Of a stretch of DNA of 64,000 bases, positions 12,501-24,500 are shown piece by piece (positions within the stretch are counted from its first letter, which is position 1; every line of letters begins with the position of its first letter). Origin of the DNA: Limnoperna fortunei (taxonomy: Eukaryota > Mollusca > Bivalvia > Mytilida > Modiolidae); the NCBI GenBank assembly GCA_944474755.1, contig OX104120.1:37366067-37430066 (forward strand), read 5' to 3'. A program made the position numbers and the translations under genes. Under the pieces are notes generated by a model. The model did no database searches. It saw only the letters and a list, made by a program, of their open reading frames with translations, and was not told where the DNA came from.

Positions 12501-15500
12501 TCTCATAATCTGTGAATTAGGTGTACATGTAACTCATTTATTGTGTTATCTTAAATATGTCAAAATACCTGTTTTGATTAACAGATTAGATAAATTTTCA
12601 GCTGAATGTTTTCATGGCGAAGTATTTGTTCAAACACAGAATGTTTATATATTAATTTTAATTGTTTGTTTTTATAATAGATCTGACAATTGCCTGCTAA
12701 TCATTACAGGTATATGAACTAATAAAATTCCTATATATGAAGCACATTTTAGATGAACTATGAGGTTAAATATTCTTCTTCTTGGTATGTACAGTCCCCA
12801 AGTTCAACCAGTTGTGTCCCTGGGTGGTGCATAGTTGAAGTTATTGGGTCTTTAAGTTTAAGTGCATTGATAGCTGCAACTAAAGTAAAAATTCTCCATC
12901 CCTATGAAAATCTTTCTACCATTTCTGCATTTGATTTGTTTTTAGATACTTTGTCTTATCCTGGACATTGGCAGCAATACTGCTGGCTAGACCTAAAGCA
13001 AACATTCAGTTAATCAACCATTTTCCTCTTCTAACAAGAGGGGCCTCAATGGCCGAGTGGTTAAGCTAGTTCGTCTATTTTTGATCACTTGGTCTGTCAA
13101 CACTGAGATTGCGTGTTGGATTTTTACTGCAGTCAGGGTGTACTCGACTGCAATCTTAATTGACAAGGATTGCCAGTTTTCCTACTGAAGGTTGGGGTTC
13201 TCTCGGGGTACTCCGGCTTCCTCCCCCAATAAAAACTGGACACCACAATATAGCTGGAAATATTGCTGAAAGTGGCGTTAAAACGCCATTCAAACAACCA
13301 AACAATCTTCTAACAATTAAGATATGCAAAATACAGTAATGCCTATCTACTATAAAACAAGTTAGTCTTGAAGGTAACCTGTCACTAGAGAATGAGCATT
13401 TTTTACCCATTATGCAATCAACTGTCTTGATCATCAACATTTTTCCTGCTAAATCTGAGCATTTTTGCTTATCTCACTTAATACTGGATGCCATGATATA
13501 GTTAGAAATAACATAGTGGTGTAAAAGACTTAAATAATAGAAATAAACATATGTCACATAGTCCTAAAGTTAAGGACTATCACATAGTCCTAAACGAAAG
13601 GACTGTCACATGGGCCTAAAACGGAAAGACTGTCACATGGGCCTCAATAAACAACATTTATTTGATGTTCTTAAACAAATTAACACCTTCCAATTGGTTG
13701 TGAATGAAAACTGCAGAAATTTTAAAAGTACCAGTTTAAATTAAGGTTCCCTGTCTTCAGTGGTAAGATTGTTTTTGTTGTAGGAGCCCCTTTAATTTCA
13801 GGTTTGTTGGTTCTGAGATTTTGTGTAAGAGCCATTTTATATTATGACTATTTGTTACAGATTACACTCCACATTACCTATATAAATGTATGCTTTACTT
13901 GGTGAAAAAATGTTTTCTGTTCAAACTTATTTTTCTGTATAAATCTTGTTAAATATTTAAAAATCAAATGACTGCTATAAGCTGATTGAGAAGCAAATAA
14001 TTCTAAAAAATCATGAAAATAGCAAATGCCAACAACTAATTATAGGACAAGGCAGTTAAAAAATACTAATAGATGTTTCATAAGTCCAAGTTAATAGGTG
14101 TCAAGAAGCCCATGAACTTGAATGTTGGTTACTTGAAATTTTAGTCAGTAATTTGAGGTCAATGCAAGAATGTGATATTTGTTATAATACTGTCTTTGGT
14201 ACTGCAGTATTTCAACTCACAAGTACAGAAAGTGTGTGATTTTTTTCCCATATTTGTTTCCAGTTCTGTGAATGATGATCTAGAAAATTATATAGTTTCC
14301 TGTTGTAATGTTTGACACAAAATTTAATAAAAGGTAACTTTCTGTGCTTTGTGCTTTGATTTTTTTCCAACCCAACAGACCCAAATGTACTAGTTGTTCT
14401 ACAAGGGACATAACTACATTTGTTAATTGCATTTTAATATTTTTTTAAAACAGATTATTCTTGTGTTATTTTAAACAATAATTTATTACCATAGTTTTTG
14501 TAAATGAGTTAACGCTTTTTTTAACCAGGATTTGTAAGAGCATTATTTATATATATGGAAAATATTGAAATATATGAAAAATGGCTGTGCAACATATAGT
14601 CTAAAAATATTGTAAATGTTGTGCCTTTAGAGTTTTCTGGATGTTTGCTTTATAGTGTTTTTAGCATAGTAAATGTTGTACCTTTAGAGTCTTCTGGATG
14701 TTTGCTTTATAGTGTTTGTAGCATGGTAAATGTTGTGCCTTTAGAGTTTTCTGGATGTTTGCTTTATAGTGTTTGTAGCATGGTAAATGTTGTGCCTTTA
14801 GAGTTTTCTGGATGTTTGCTTTATAGTGTTTGTAGCATGGTAAATGTTGTGCCTTTAAAGTCTTCTGGATGTTTCCTTTATAGTGTTTTTAGCATGGTAA
14901 ATGTTGTGCCTTTAGAGTTTTCTGGATGTTTGCTTTATAGTGCTTGTAGCATGGTAAATGTTGTGCCTTTAAAGTCTTCTGGATGTTTGCTTTATAGTGT
15001 TTTTAGCATGATAAATGTGCCTTTAGAGTTTTCTGGATGTTTACTTTATAGTGTTTGTAGCATGGTAAATGTTGTGCCTTTAGAGTTTTCTGGATGTTTG
15101 CTTCATAGTGTTTTTAGCATTGTAAATGTTGTGCCCTTAGAGTTTTCGAGATGTTTGCTAATTATAGTGTTTTGTAGCATGGTAAAATGATGTACTATTA
15201 AAGTTTTCTGGATGTTTGCTTTATGCTGTTTTCAGCAGCTTCTTATTTATTTCACTTTTGATATTGATTTATATACTCTTTTTTATTTATTCTTACAGTG
15301 GACAGAATATTGAAGGCTCTGGGAGAAGGCATGATCCTTCACAAAATCAAAGATGGAGGAATACTGTATCCCCGGAAATTTATCCTGGATTCACAGAACA
15401 TGAAACTGAGATATATGGGATCTGAGAAAAAGTTTCGGAAAAAGAAAACATCATGTAAGAACTGTAAATCAAAAATATATACATCATACATGTAGAATCA

Positions 15501-18500
15501 TTTAAAAATGTAAAAACTAGGTGAGGTTTATACATACAGTTATTATACCATATGCAAGGAAGTTGCCTATCAAGTCTATCTGTCAGTCTGTCTGTCCATC
15601 AATCTATCTGTCAGGCAGTCTGTCCATCAGACTTCTGTCAGTCTGTCTGTCCATCAGTCTATCTGTCAGTCTGTCTGTCCATAAGTCTATCGGTCCCTCA
15701 GTCTATCTGTCAGTCTGTGTGTCAATCAGTCTATCTGTCAGAGGGTCTGTCCATCAGTCTATCTGTCAGACAGTCTGTCCATCAGTCTATCTGTCCCTCT
15801 GCAGTCTGTCCGTCAGACAGTCTGTCCATCAGTCTATCTATCCATCAGTCTATCTGTCTATCAGTCTATCTGTCCCTCAGCCTATCTGTCAGTCTGTCTG
15901 TCCATCCATCAGTCTATCTGTCAGTCTGTCTGTCCATCAGTCTATCTGTTAGTCTGTCCATCAGTCCTCCTGTCAGTCTGTCTGTCCATCCATCAGTCTA
16001 TCTGTCAGTCTGTCTGTCCATCCATCAGTCTATCTGTCAGTCTGTCTGTCCATCAGTCTATCTGTCAGTCTGTCTGTTCATCCATCAGTCTATCTGTCAG
16101 TCTGTCTGTCCATCAGTCTATCTGTCAGTCTGTCCATCAGTCTATATGTCAGTCTGTATGTCCATCCATCAGTCTATCTGTCAGTCTGTCTGTCCATCAG
16201 TCTATCTGTCAGTCTGTCCCTCAGTCTATCTGTCAGTCTGTCTGTCCATCAGTCTATCTGTCAGTCTGTCTGTCCATCAGTCTATATGTCAGTCTGTCCA
16301 TCAGTCTATATGTCAGTCTGTATGTCCATCCATCAGTCTATCTGTCAGTCTGTCTGTCCATCAGTCTATCTGTCAGTCTGTCTGTCCATCCATCAGTCTA
16401 TCTGTCAGTCTGTCTGTCCATCCATCAGTCTATCTGTCAGTCTGTCTGTCCATCAGTCTATCAGTCAGTCTGTCCATCAGTCTATATGTCAGTCTGTATG
16501 TCCATCCATCAGTCTATCTGTCAGTCTGTCTGTCCATCCATCAGTCTATCTGTCAGTCTGTCTGTCCATCAGTCTATCTGTCAGTCTGTCCATCAGTCTA
16601 TCTGTCAGTCTGTCTGTCCATCCTTCAGTCTATCTGTCAGTCTGTCTGTCCATCAGTCTATCTGTCAGTCTGTCCATCAGTCTATCTGTCAGTCTGTCTG
16701 TCCATCAGTCTATATGTCAGTCTATCTGTCAGTCTGTCTGTCCATCCATCAGTCTATCTGTCAGTCTGTCTGTCCATCCATCAGTCTATCTGTCAGTCTG
16801 TCTGTCCATCCATCAGTCTATCTGTCAGTCTGTCTGTCCATCCATCAGTCTATCTGTCAGTCTGTCTGTCCATCCATCAGTCTATCTGTCAGTCTGTCTG
16901 TCCATCAGTCTATCTGTCAGTCTGTCCATCAGTCTATCTGTCAGTCTGTCAGTCTGTCCATCAGTCTATATGTCAGTCTGTATGTCCATCCATCAGTCTA
17001 TCTGTCAGTCTGTCTGTCCATCCATCAGTCTATCTGTCAGTCTGTCTGTCCATCCATCAGTCTATCTGTCAGTCTGTCTGTCCATCAGTCTATATGTCAG
17101 TCTGTCCATCAGTCTATCTGTCAGTCTGTCTGTCCATCCATTAGTCTATCTGTCAGTCTGTCAGTCTGTCCATCAGTCTATCTGTCAGTCTGTCTGTCCA
17201 TCCATCAGTCTATCTGTCAGTCTGTCTGTCCATCAGTCTATATGTCAGTCTGTCCATCAGTCTATCTGTCAGTCTGTCTGTCCATCCATCAGTCTATCTG
17301 TCAGTCTGTCTGTCCATCCATCAGTCTATCTGTCAGTCTGTGTGTCCATCCATCAGTCTGTCTGTCCATCAGTCTATCTGTCAGTCTGTCTGTCCATCAG
17401 TCTATATGTCAGTCTGTCCATCAGTCTATCTGTCAGTCTGTCTGTCCATCCATCAGTCTATCTGTCAGTCTGTGTGTCCATCCATCAGTCTGTCTGTCCA
17501 TCAGTCTATCTGTCAGTCTGTCTGTCCATCAGTCTATATGTCAGTCTGTCCATCAATCTATCTGTCAGTCTGTCTGTCCATCAGTCTATCTGTCAGTCTG
17601 TCTGTCCATCAGTCTATATGTCAGTCTGTCCATCAGTCTATATGTCAGTCTGTATGTCCATCCATCAGTCTATCTGTCAGTCTGTCAGTCTGTCCATCAG
17701 TCTATCTGTCAGTCTGTCTGTCCATCCATCAGTCTATCTGTCAGTCTGTCAGTCTGTCCATCAGTCTATCTGTCAGTCTGTCAGTCTGTCCATCAGTCTA
17801 TCTGTCAGTCTGTCAGTCTGTCCATCAGTCTATCTGTCAGTCTGTCTGTCCATCAGTCTATCTGTCAGTCTGTCCCTCAGTCTATCTGTCAGTCTGTCTG
17901 TCCATCAGTCTATCTGTCAGTCTGTCCCTCAGTCTATATGTCAGTCTGTCTGTCCATCAGTCTATCTGTCAGTCTGTCTGTCCATCAGTCTATATGTCAG
18001 TCTATCTGTCAGTCTGTCTGTCCATCCATCAGTCTATCTGTCAGTCTGTCTGTCCATCCATCAGTCTATCTGTCAGTCTGTCTGTCCATCAGTCTATCTG
18101 TCAGTCTGTCTGTCCATCCATCAGTCTATCTGTCAGTCTGTCTGTCCATCCATCAGTCTATCTGTCAGTCTGTCCATCAGTCTATCTGTCAGTCTGTCTG
18201 TCCATCCATCAGTCTATCTGTCAGTCTGTCTGTCCATCAGTCTATCTGTCAGTCTGTCTGTCCATCCATCAGTCTATCTGTCAGTCTGTCTGTCCATCAG
18301 TCTATCTGTCAGTCTGTCCATCAGTCTATCTGTCAGTCTGTCTGTCCATCAGTCTATCTGTCAGTCTGTCCCTCAGTCAGTCTGTCTGTCCATCAGTCTA
18401 TTTGTCAGTCTGTCTGTCCATCAGTCTATATGTCAGTCTATCTGTCAGTCTGTCTGTCCATCCATCAGTCTATCTGTCAGTCTGTCTGTCCATCAGTCTA

Positions 18501-21500
18501 TCTGTCAGTCTGTCCATCAGTCTATCTGTCTGTCTGTCTGTCCATCCATCAGTCTATCTGTCAGTCTGTCTGTCCATCAGTCTATCTGTCAGTCTGTCTG
18601 TCCATCCATCAGTCTATCTGTTAGTCTGTCCATCAGACTTCTGTCAGTCTGTCCCTCAGTCTATCTGTCAGTCTGTCTGTCCATCAGTCTATCTGTCAGT
18701 CTGTCTGTCCATCAGTCTATCTGTCAGTCTGTCTGTCCATCAGTCTATCTGTCAGTTGGTCTGTCCCTCAGTCTGTCTGTCCCTCAGTCTATCTATCAGA
18801 GTGTCCATCAGTCCTTCTGTCAGTCTTTTTCTTATAAGTGCAACTTCACTGAACATACTGATTACAATTTTATGAAACTTGGTAGTAATAATGGACACAA
18901 TATGTAATTGTGCATATTGACATGAAATTTTGATCGGATATTTTTTGTAGGAGTTAGGTCCCTTTGAACTTTGAAATTTCTCAAAATATATATACATGTA
19001 TCAAAACAACTTGTAAGCATGTCTCGTCTGAAACTACTGGTTAGAAATTTAAGAAACTTGGTTTTATGAAACTTGGTAGAAATGAAGGACTCCATTTGTT
19101 GTTGTGCATATCCACAGGAAGTTTTGATTGGATATTGTTTTGTAAGAGTTTAACTGTAAACTAAGGAATTTCTCACAATACATTATAGGTATCAAACAAC
19201 TCATAACTGCTTCTCCTCTGAATCTACTAAAGAGAGATTTTATGAAACTTGGTAAGAATGAAGGACAATATGTGTTGTTATTCTTGACAGGAAGTTATGA
19301 TTGGATTTTTATACTGCCCACTTGAAAAGTGGGGGGTATATAGTGATCATGGTGTCCGTCTGTCCGTTTCACTTTCTCTTATTTGCAACTCCTCCTACAA
19401 CACTGAATGGAATTCGATGAAACTTACACAGAATCCTTGAAACATAGTGCCATTGTGCAGTAGATATTTAACATTTTGATCGGAATGATATTTGGGGTTT
19501 TCCACAGAAAAATATAGACTTTGTCATTGACCTAAGGGGATACCAATCTCTTATGTGCAACTCCTCCTACACCACTGAATGGAATTTGATGAAACTTACA
19601 CAGAATCCTTGTCACATAGTGCCATTGTGCAGGAGATATTTAACATTTTGTTTGGAATGATATTTGGAGTTTTCCATAGAATAACATGGACATTGTCATT
19701 GACATAAGGGGAAACCCATCTCTTATGTGCAACTCCTCCTACACCACTGAATGGAATTTGATGAAACTTATATAGAATCCTTGTCACGTAGTTCCATTGT
19801 GCAGGAGATATTTAGCATTTCGAACAGAATAATATTTGTGGTTTCCCATAGAAAAACATGGACTTTGTCATTGACCCAAGGGGATTCCCATCTCTTATGT
19901 GCAACTACTCTACACCACTGAATGGAATTTGATGAAACTTACACAGAATCATTGTCACATAATGCCATTGTGCAGGAGATATTTAGCATTTTGAACGGAA
20001 TAATATTTGTGGTTTTCCATAGAAAAACATAGACTTGGTCATTGACCTAAGGGGATACCCATCTCTTATGTGCAACTCCTCCTACACCACTCAATGGAAT
20101 TTGATGAAAATTACACAGAATCCTTGTCACATAGTGCCATTGTGCAGGAGATATTTAACATTTTGATTGGAATGATATTTGGGGTTTTCCATAGAATAAC
20201 ATGGACATTGTCATTGACATAAAGGGATACCCATCTCTTATGTGCAACTCCTCCTACACCACTGAATGGAATTTGATGAAACTTAAACAGAATCTTTGTC
20301 ACATAGCACGATTGTGCACCTATTATTTAATAACATTTTGATTGGAATGATATTTGGGTTTTCCCACAGAAAAAAATAGACATTGCTATTCTTTGAGGTG
20401 AGTGAGGGATGGGGGTTCCCATGTTTTATCTGCAACTCTTCCTACACTAGATTAAGTTTCAAGTTCATAAGTAAGAACACGTGCATTTTTTAAGAAATCA
20501 TGAAGCGGGGGGTATCAATGGTGAGCATTGCTCACAGTTTTTTATACCCCCCCTCAACAGAGTCGAGGGTATATAGTGGTCCTCATGTCCGTCCGTTCGT
20601 CCGTCCACATTTGGTTTCCGGATGATAATTCAAAAAGTTTACATCTGATTTGAATGAAACTTTGGGATATTGTTATATATCAGGTTGGTAAGAAGCCTTT
20701 CGATTTTGGGGGAAATCCGTCAAATTTCAAGGTCACAGTCCACGAAAAACGTTAGAAATTTTAACAAAAAAGTTGATTCCAGACAATAACTCAAAAAGTT
20801 TACATCCGATTTGAATGAAACTTCGGGATATTGTTATATATCAGGTTGGTAAGAAGCCTATCGATTTTGGGGGACATCCGTCAAATTTCAAGGTCACAGT
20901 TCACAAAAAACGTTAGAAATTTTAACATAAAAGTTGTTTCCGGACAATAACTCAAAAAGTTTGCATCCGATTTGAATGAAACTTTGGGATATTGTTATAT
21001 ATCAGGTTGGTAAAAAGCCTTTTGATTTTGGGGGAAATCCATCAAATTTCAAGGTCGCAGTCCACGAAAAACGTTAGAAATTTTTACAAAAAAGTTGTTT
21101 CCGGATGATAACTCAAAAAGTTTGCATGTGATTTGAATGAAACTTTGGGATATTGTTATATATCAGGTTGGTAAGAAGCCTATCGATTTTGGGGGAAATC
21201 TGTCAAATTTCAAGGTCACAATCCACGAAAAACGATAGAAATTTTCACAAAAGCGGGGGTATCAGGGATCGCTAGATCGACTTTGTCTAGTTACTCTACC
21301 CGTAGTTTATGTAGGCATATTTAGGAACCTTAAACTTAGAAATCTCTCAGAAAATATGTATGAAACAACTCATAAGCACTTCTCCACTAAACCTACTGAT
21401 CAGAATTTAAAAAAACTTGGTACAAATACAGGACACCATAGTTAGGATCAGTTATTTTTTGTAAGATTTTTGCGCCTTTGAAATGCCTCAAATATATGTA

Positions 21501-24500
21501 TGAATCAACTCTTGAGCACTTCTCTTCTGAAACTGCTGATCACAATTTTATGAACTTGATAGGTATTTGGGAGCTTGGGTTATGTTGTTTTGAAATGTGT
21601 TTAATTCCACTTTCAGCAAATTTTCAGCCATATCATGGCATCCAGTTTTTATGGGGGGAGGAATCCTGAGTACCTAGAGCAAACTGCAGACCACTGTAGG
21701 AAAACCTTGTCAATTAAGATTGGAGTCAAGTGCACCCTACTCGCAGTGAGACTCGAACCCGCAACCTCAGTTATCAATAATAGACAAACTACCTTAACCA
21801 CTCTGCCACCGAGGACTCTGTTGGGTATGTGAACTTGCTCACCAAGGTTCTTTACTTATTAATTATTGCATGGGCCAAACTTGCATACTGTCACTAAAAC
21901 ATGAACTGGCTTTTGAAAGATTACAAAGTAGATTGTCATTAAGGATATGTTTTACACAGATTAATCTGACAAGAAAACATGTACATGTAATGTATTCAGT
22001 AGTGCATGTGCATTTGTTTTTGCTAAATTCTTAATGAAAAATGCACTAACAGTAAAAAAAATAATTTGTACCATAACACATTACTTTAATGCAGAAAACT
22101 CTTTTTTAGGGGATTTGTCTACAATAAGAGAAGTAAGGGAAGGAGAAAAAGACTTCACAAAAAGACTTGAACCTTTTGATGTAAGTAGGAGACAATAATA
22201 CTGTTTCAGGTATTGTGATAGTAGTAAATTCATTGAAAAAGAATCTATTTCTTTGATGGAGTTTGGATGAAATATTCTTGACGAGAAATGCCACTACTTG
22301 TATATTAAGCCAGGTTTTATTTTGAACTTGAATAATTTTAAATGTGAAATTATTTATGGAGACAGAGGGGGTATTCCATTCTCACTTTATTCCCTTTACC
22401 ATTTTCCCTCCACTTTTTAGATCACCTTGATCGAAAGCCCATGTGAGCTTTTGCCATCACTTGGCATCCATTTTCGGTTATCCATCCGTTGTCAACGTTT
22501 TAAAAAGTCTTCTTCGCCTAAACCCTATAGCCAAAGTTGTTCAAGCAAGGCCAAAACCAGGGTACCTAATTTCAAATTTTTATCTGGGTGTTGATCCATG
22601 GAAAAAAATGGCCATAGTTACTAAAAATTAAAAAAAACCAGGTGGGTCAACTCAATATCTCAAAAGTTAAAATTGTGTAAGAAAAAAATGTGAAAAAAAA
22701 CACTTTGAAATACTGTCATAATGGTGATAGTGAGATAATGTGAGTTATGGCAACATCTACAAAAACCATTTAATTTAGAGGTTACGATGGGCAAATTAAA
22801 ATTTATAATATGCTTTTAATGAAATGTGGCTAAAAATTGCTAAATTTAACAAAATTTTAAGTCTTGCGTATTGAGGAAATAGATGAGAAGACTTAGTCAT
22901 CTTTTGCTAGACCAGGAAAATTTATTTTTTGGCATACAGAAAACAGTAGTTTAAAGTAACTAAAAATGTATAGGGTACACAGAATATTAGCTGAATATGT
23001 ACATGTAACTTATTTTACATAAAATCAATTCATATCATCAAAAAAGCAACTAAGAGAGTTTTTTTTCTTTTGTGTATATTTAAACAGTTTACTTTTATTT
23101 TAATGGCATATCCACTCATATCAAATTGACTAGCTTTTGGTTTAATATTTCCTGTACTTAGCCTACTAAAACCTGAACCTGTATACATTCAAAACAAATT
23201 TTTACCTGTTAAGTGCTCTCACAGGTGTAAAATTATAGTACCATAAATAAATAACAGTATTTTACCTCCTTACCTTCAATATCAATACTGTAGCTTATTT
23301 CTTTAGGTCATTGAAGGTGAACAATGTAATAAATGATTGACGAGAATTATCATCACTAACTCAATTTACAGAAAACAAATTACATCAGAAGGTCCTGATG
23401 TATAATCAAAAGACAAAAATCCACTTCAATGATCATTCAGCTAAATTTCTCGTCTTTCGCTTTAAAGGGTCGTCCCCTTTATTGGGTAATTTTCTCTGAC
23501 AAATGTGTTATGCAAATAAGCAGAATCCACTGTATTTTACAGCATTGTGAATATCTAATAAAAACACAACAACACATGCAAGCAACACAAACCCCTCTAA
23601 ACAAAGGGTTGGTATTAGGCGCTCTGGAGGCCTCGGCGGCCAAGTAGTTAAGGTAGTTAGTTATAATATTAATTACCTGCTGGTAACAGATGTTGTGGGT
23701 TTGTCACGCTGCAGACAGGATGTGCTTGATTCCAATCATAAATTAATTGCCAAGAATTGTCAGTTTTCCCAAAGGTTGGGTGTTTTCTCCAGCTTCCTCC
23801 CCAATAAAAACTGGACACAACAATATAGCTGAAAAATTACTGAAAGTGGCACATAACAAACAAACAAGCATATACTGCCTTACTTTGAGACCTGGTAAAA
23901 ATCTGTGAGGTCCCTACAAGTTGGTGGCCAAAGACCATTTATGTTACACACCATGTATAATTTTATATGGAAACTACCGTAAATACTAATTTTGATGTTC
24001 ATTTTTTTACAAATGCAACACAAAAAATTAAATTTTTACTGTTTAATTCAATACACACTTTTTGGTAACAGAAAAATAGGTTCTTTTTTACATTTCTGGG
24101 AAAGATTAAGTGATCTTTCAGAAGTGATTCAAATTTTATTTGCAAGTGGACATGCAGCGGAACAAGCGGAAAGACAAAAATGAATGGAAGATCCTACATG
24201 CTTTCCCAAAACCCATGAAAATACCTATTTCTTCTATAAACCAACAACTTTCACATTCTATAGATTCTTCATTGTTTCAGACTCCATTGTCTCCAACAGC
24301 CAATCAGAATGCTTGAAACAAGAACGTTAAACAACAACAATTGTTATATTACAATAACAGCGTTCCTGTTTCATGCATTTTAAATGGATGATGCAATGAG
24401 TGCAGATGTGTGTGCATGAGCATGGTCATTTGTGTACCAGAAATCTGCCATTTACTGAAGAAAGTTTATATTCTAACACTAAATTTTATTTATTGACAAT

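Noticed and set aside
14621..15190. 189-codon repeat protein gene
   Set aside because: The frame follows from the 57-bp period; there is no conserved domain, no fitting splice sites and it lies in an intron.
15521..18907. Open frames of 511 to 873 codons ([16 protein letters not shown] and SLSVSLSV repeats) in all three + frames
   Set aside because: They are by-products of a stop-free tetranucleotide array; the fact that all three frames are open at once shows there is no selection on one frame.
19596..20302. Two minus-strand 63-codon frames with nearly identical sequence
   Set aside because: They are the same stretch of two ~172-bp core repeat units read in inverse, not a duplicated gene.
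23992..24183. 63-codon frame as an exon
   Set aside because: There is an acceptor-like TTTTTGGTAACAG inside, but no donor and no match to the PLC-delta protein, which is complete without it.
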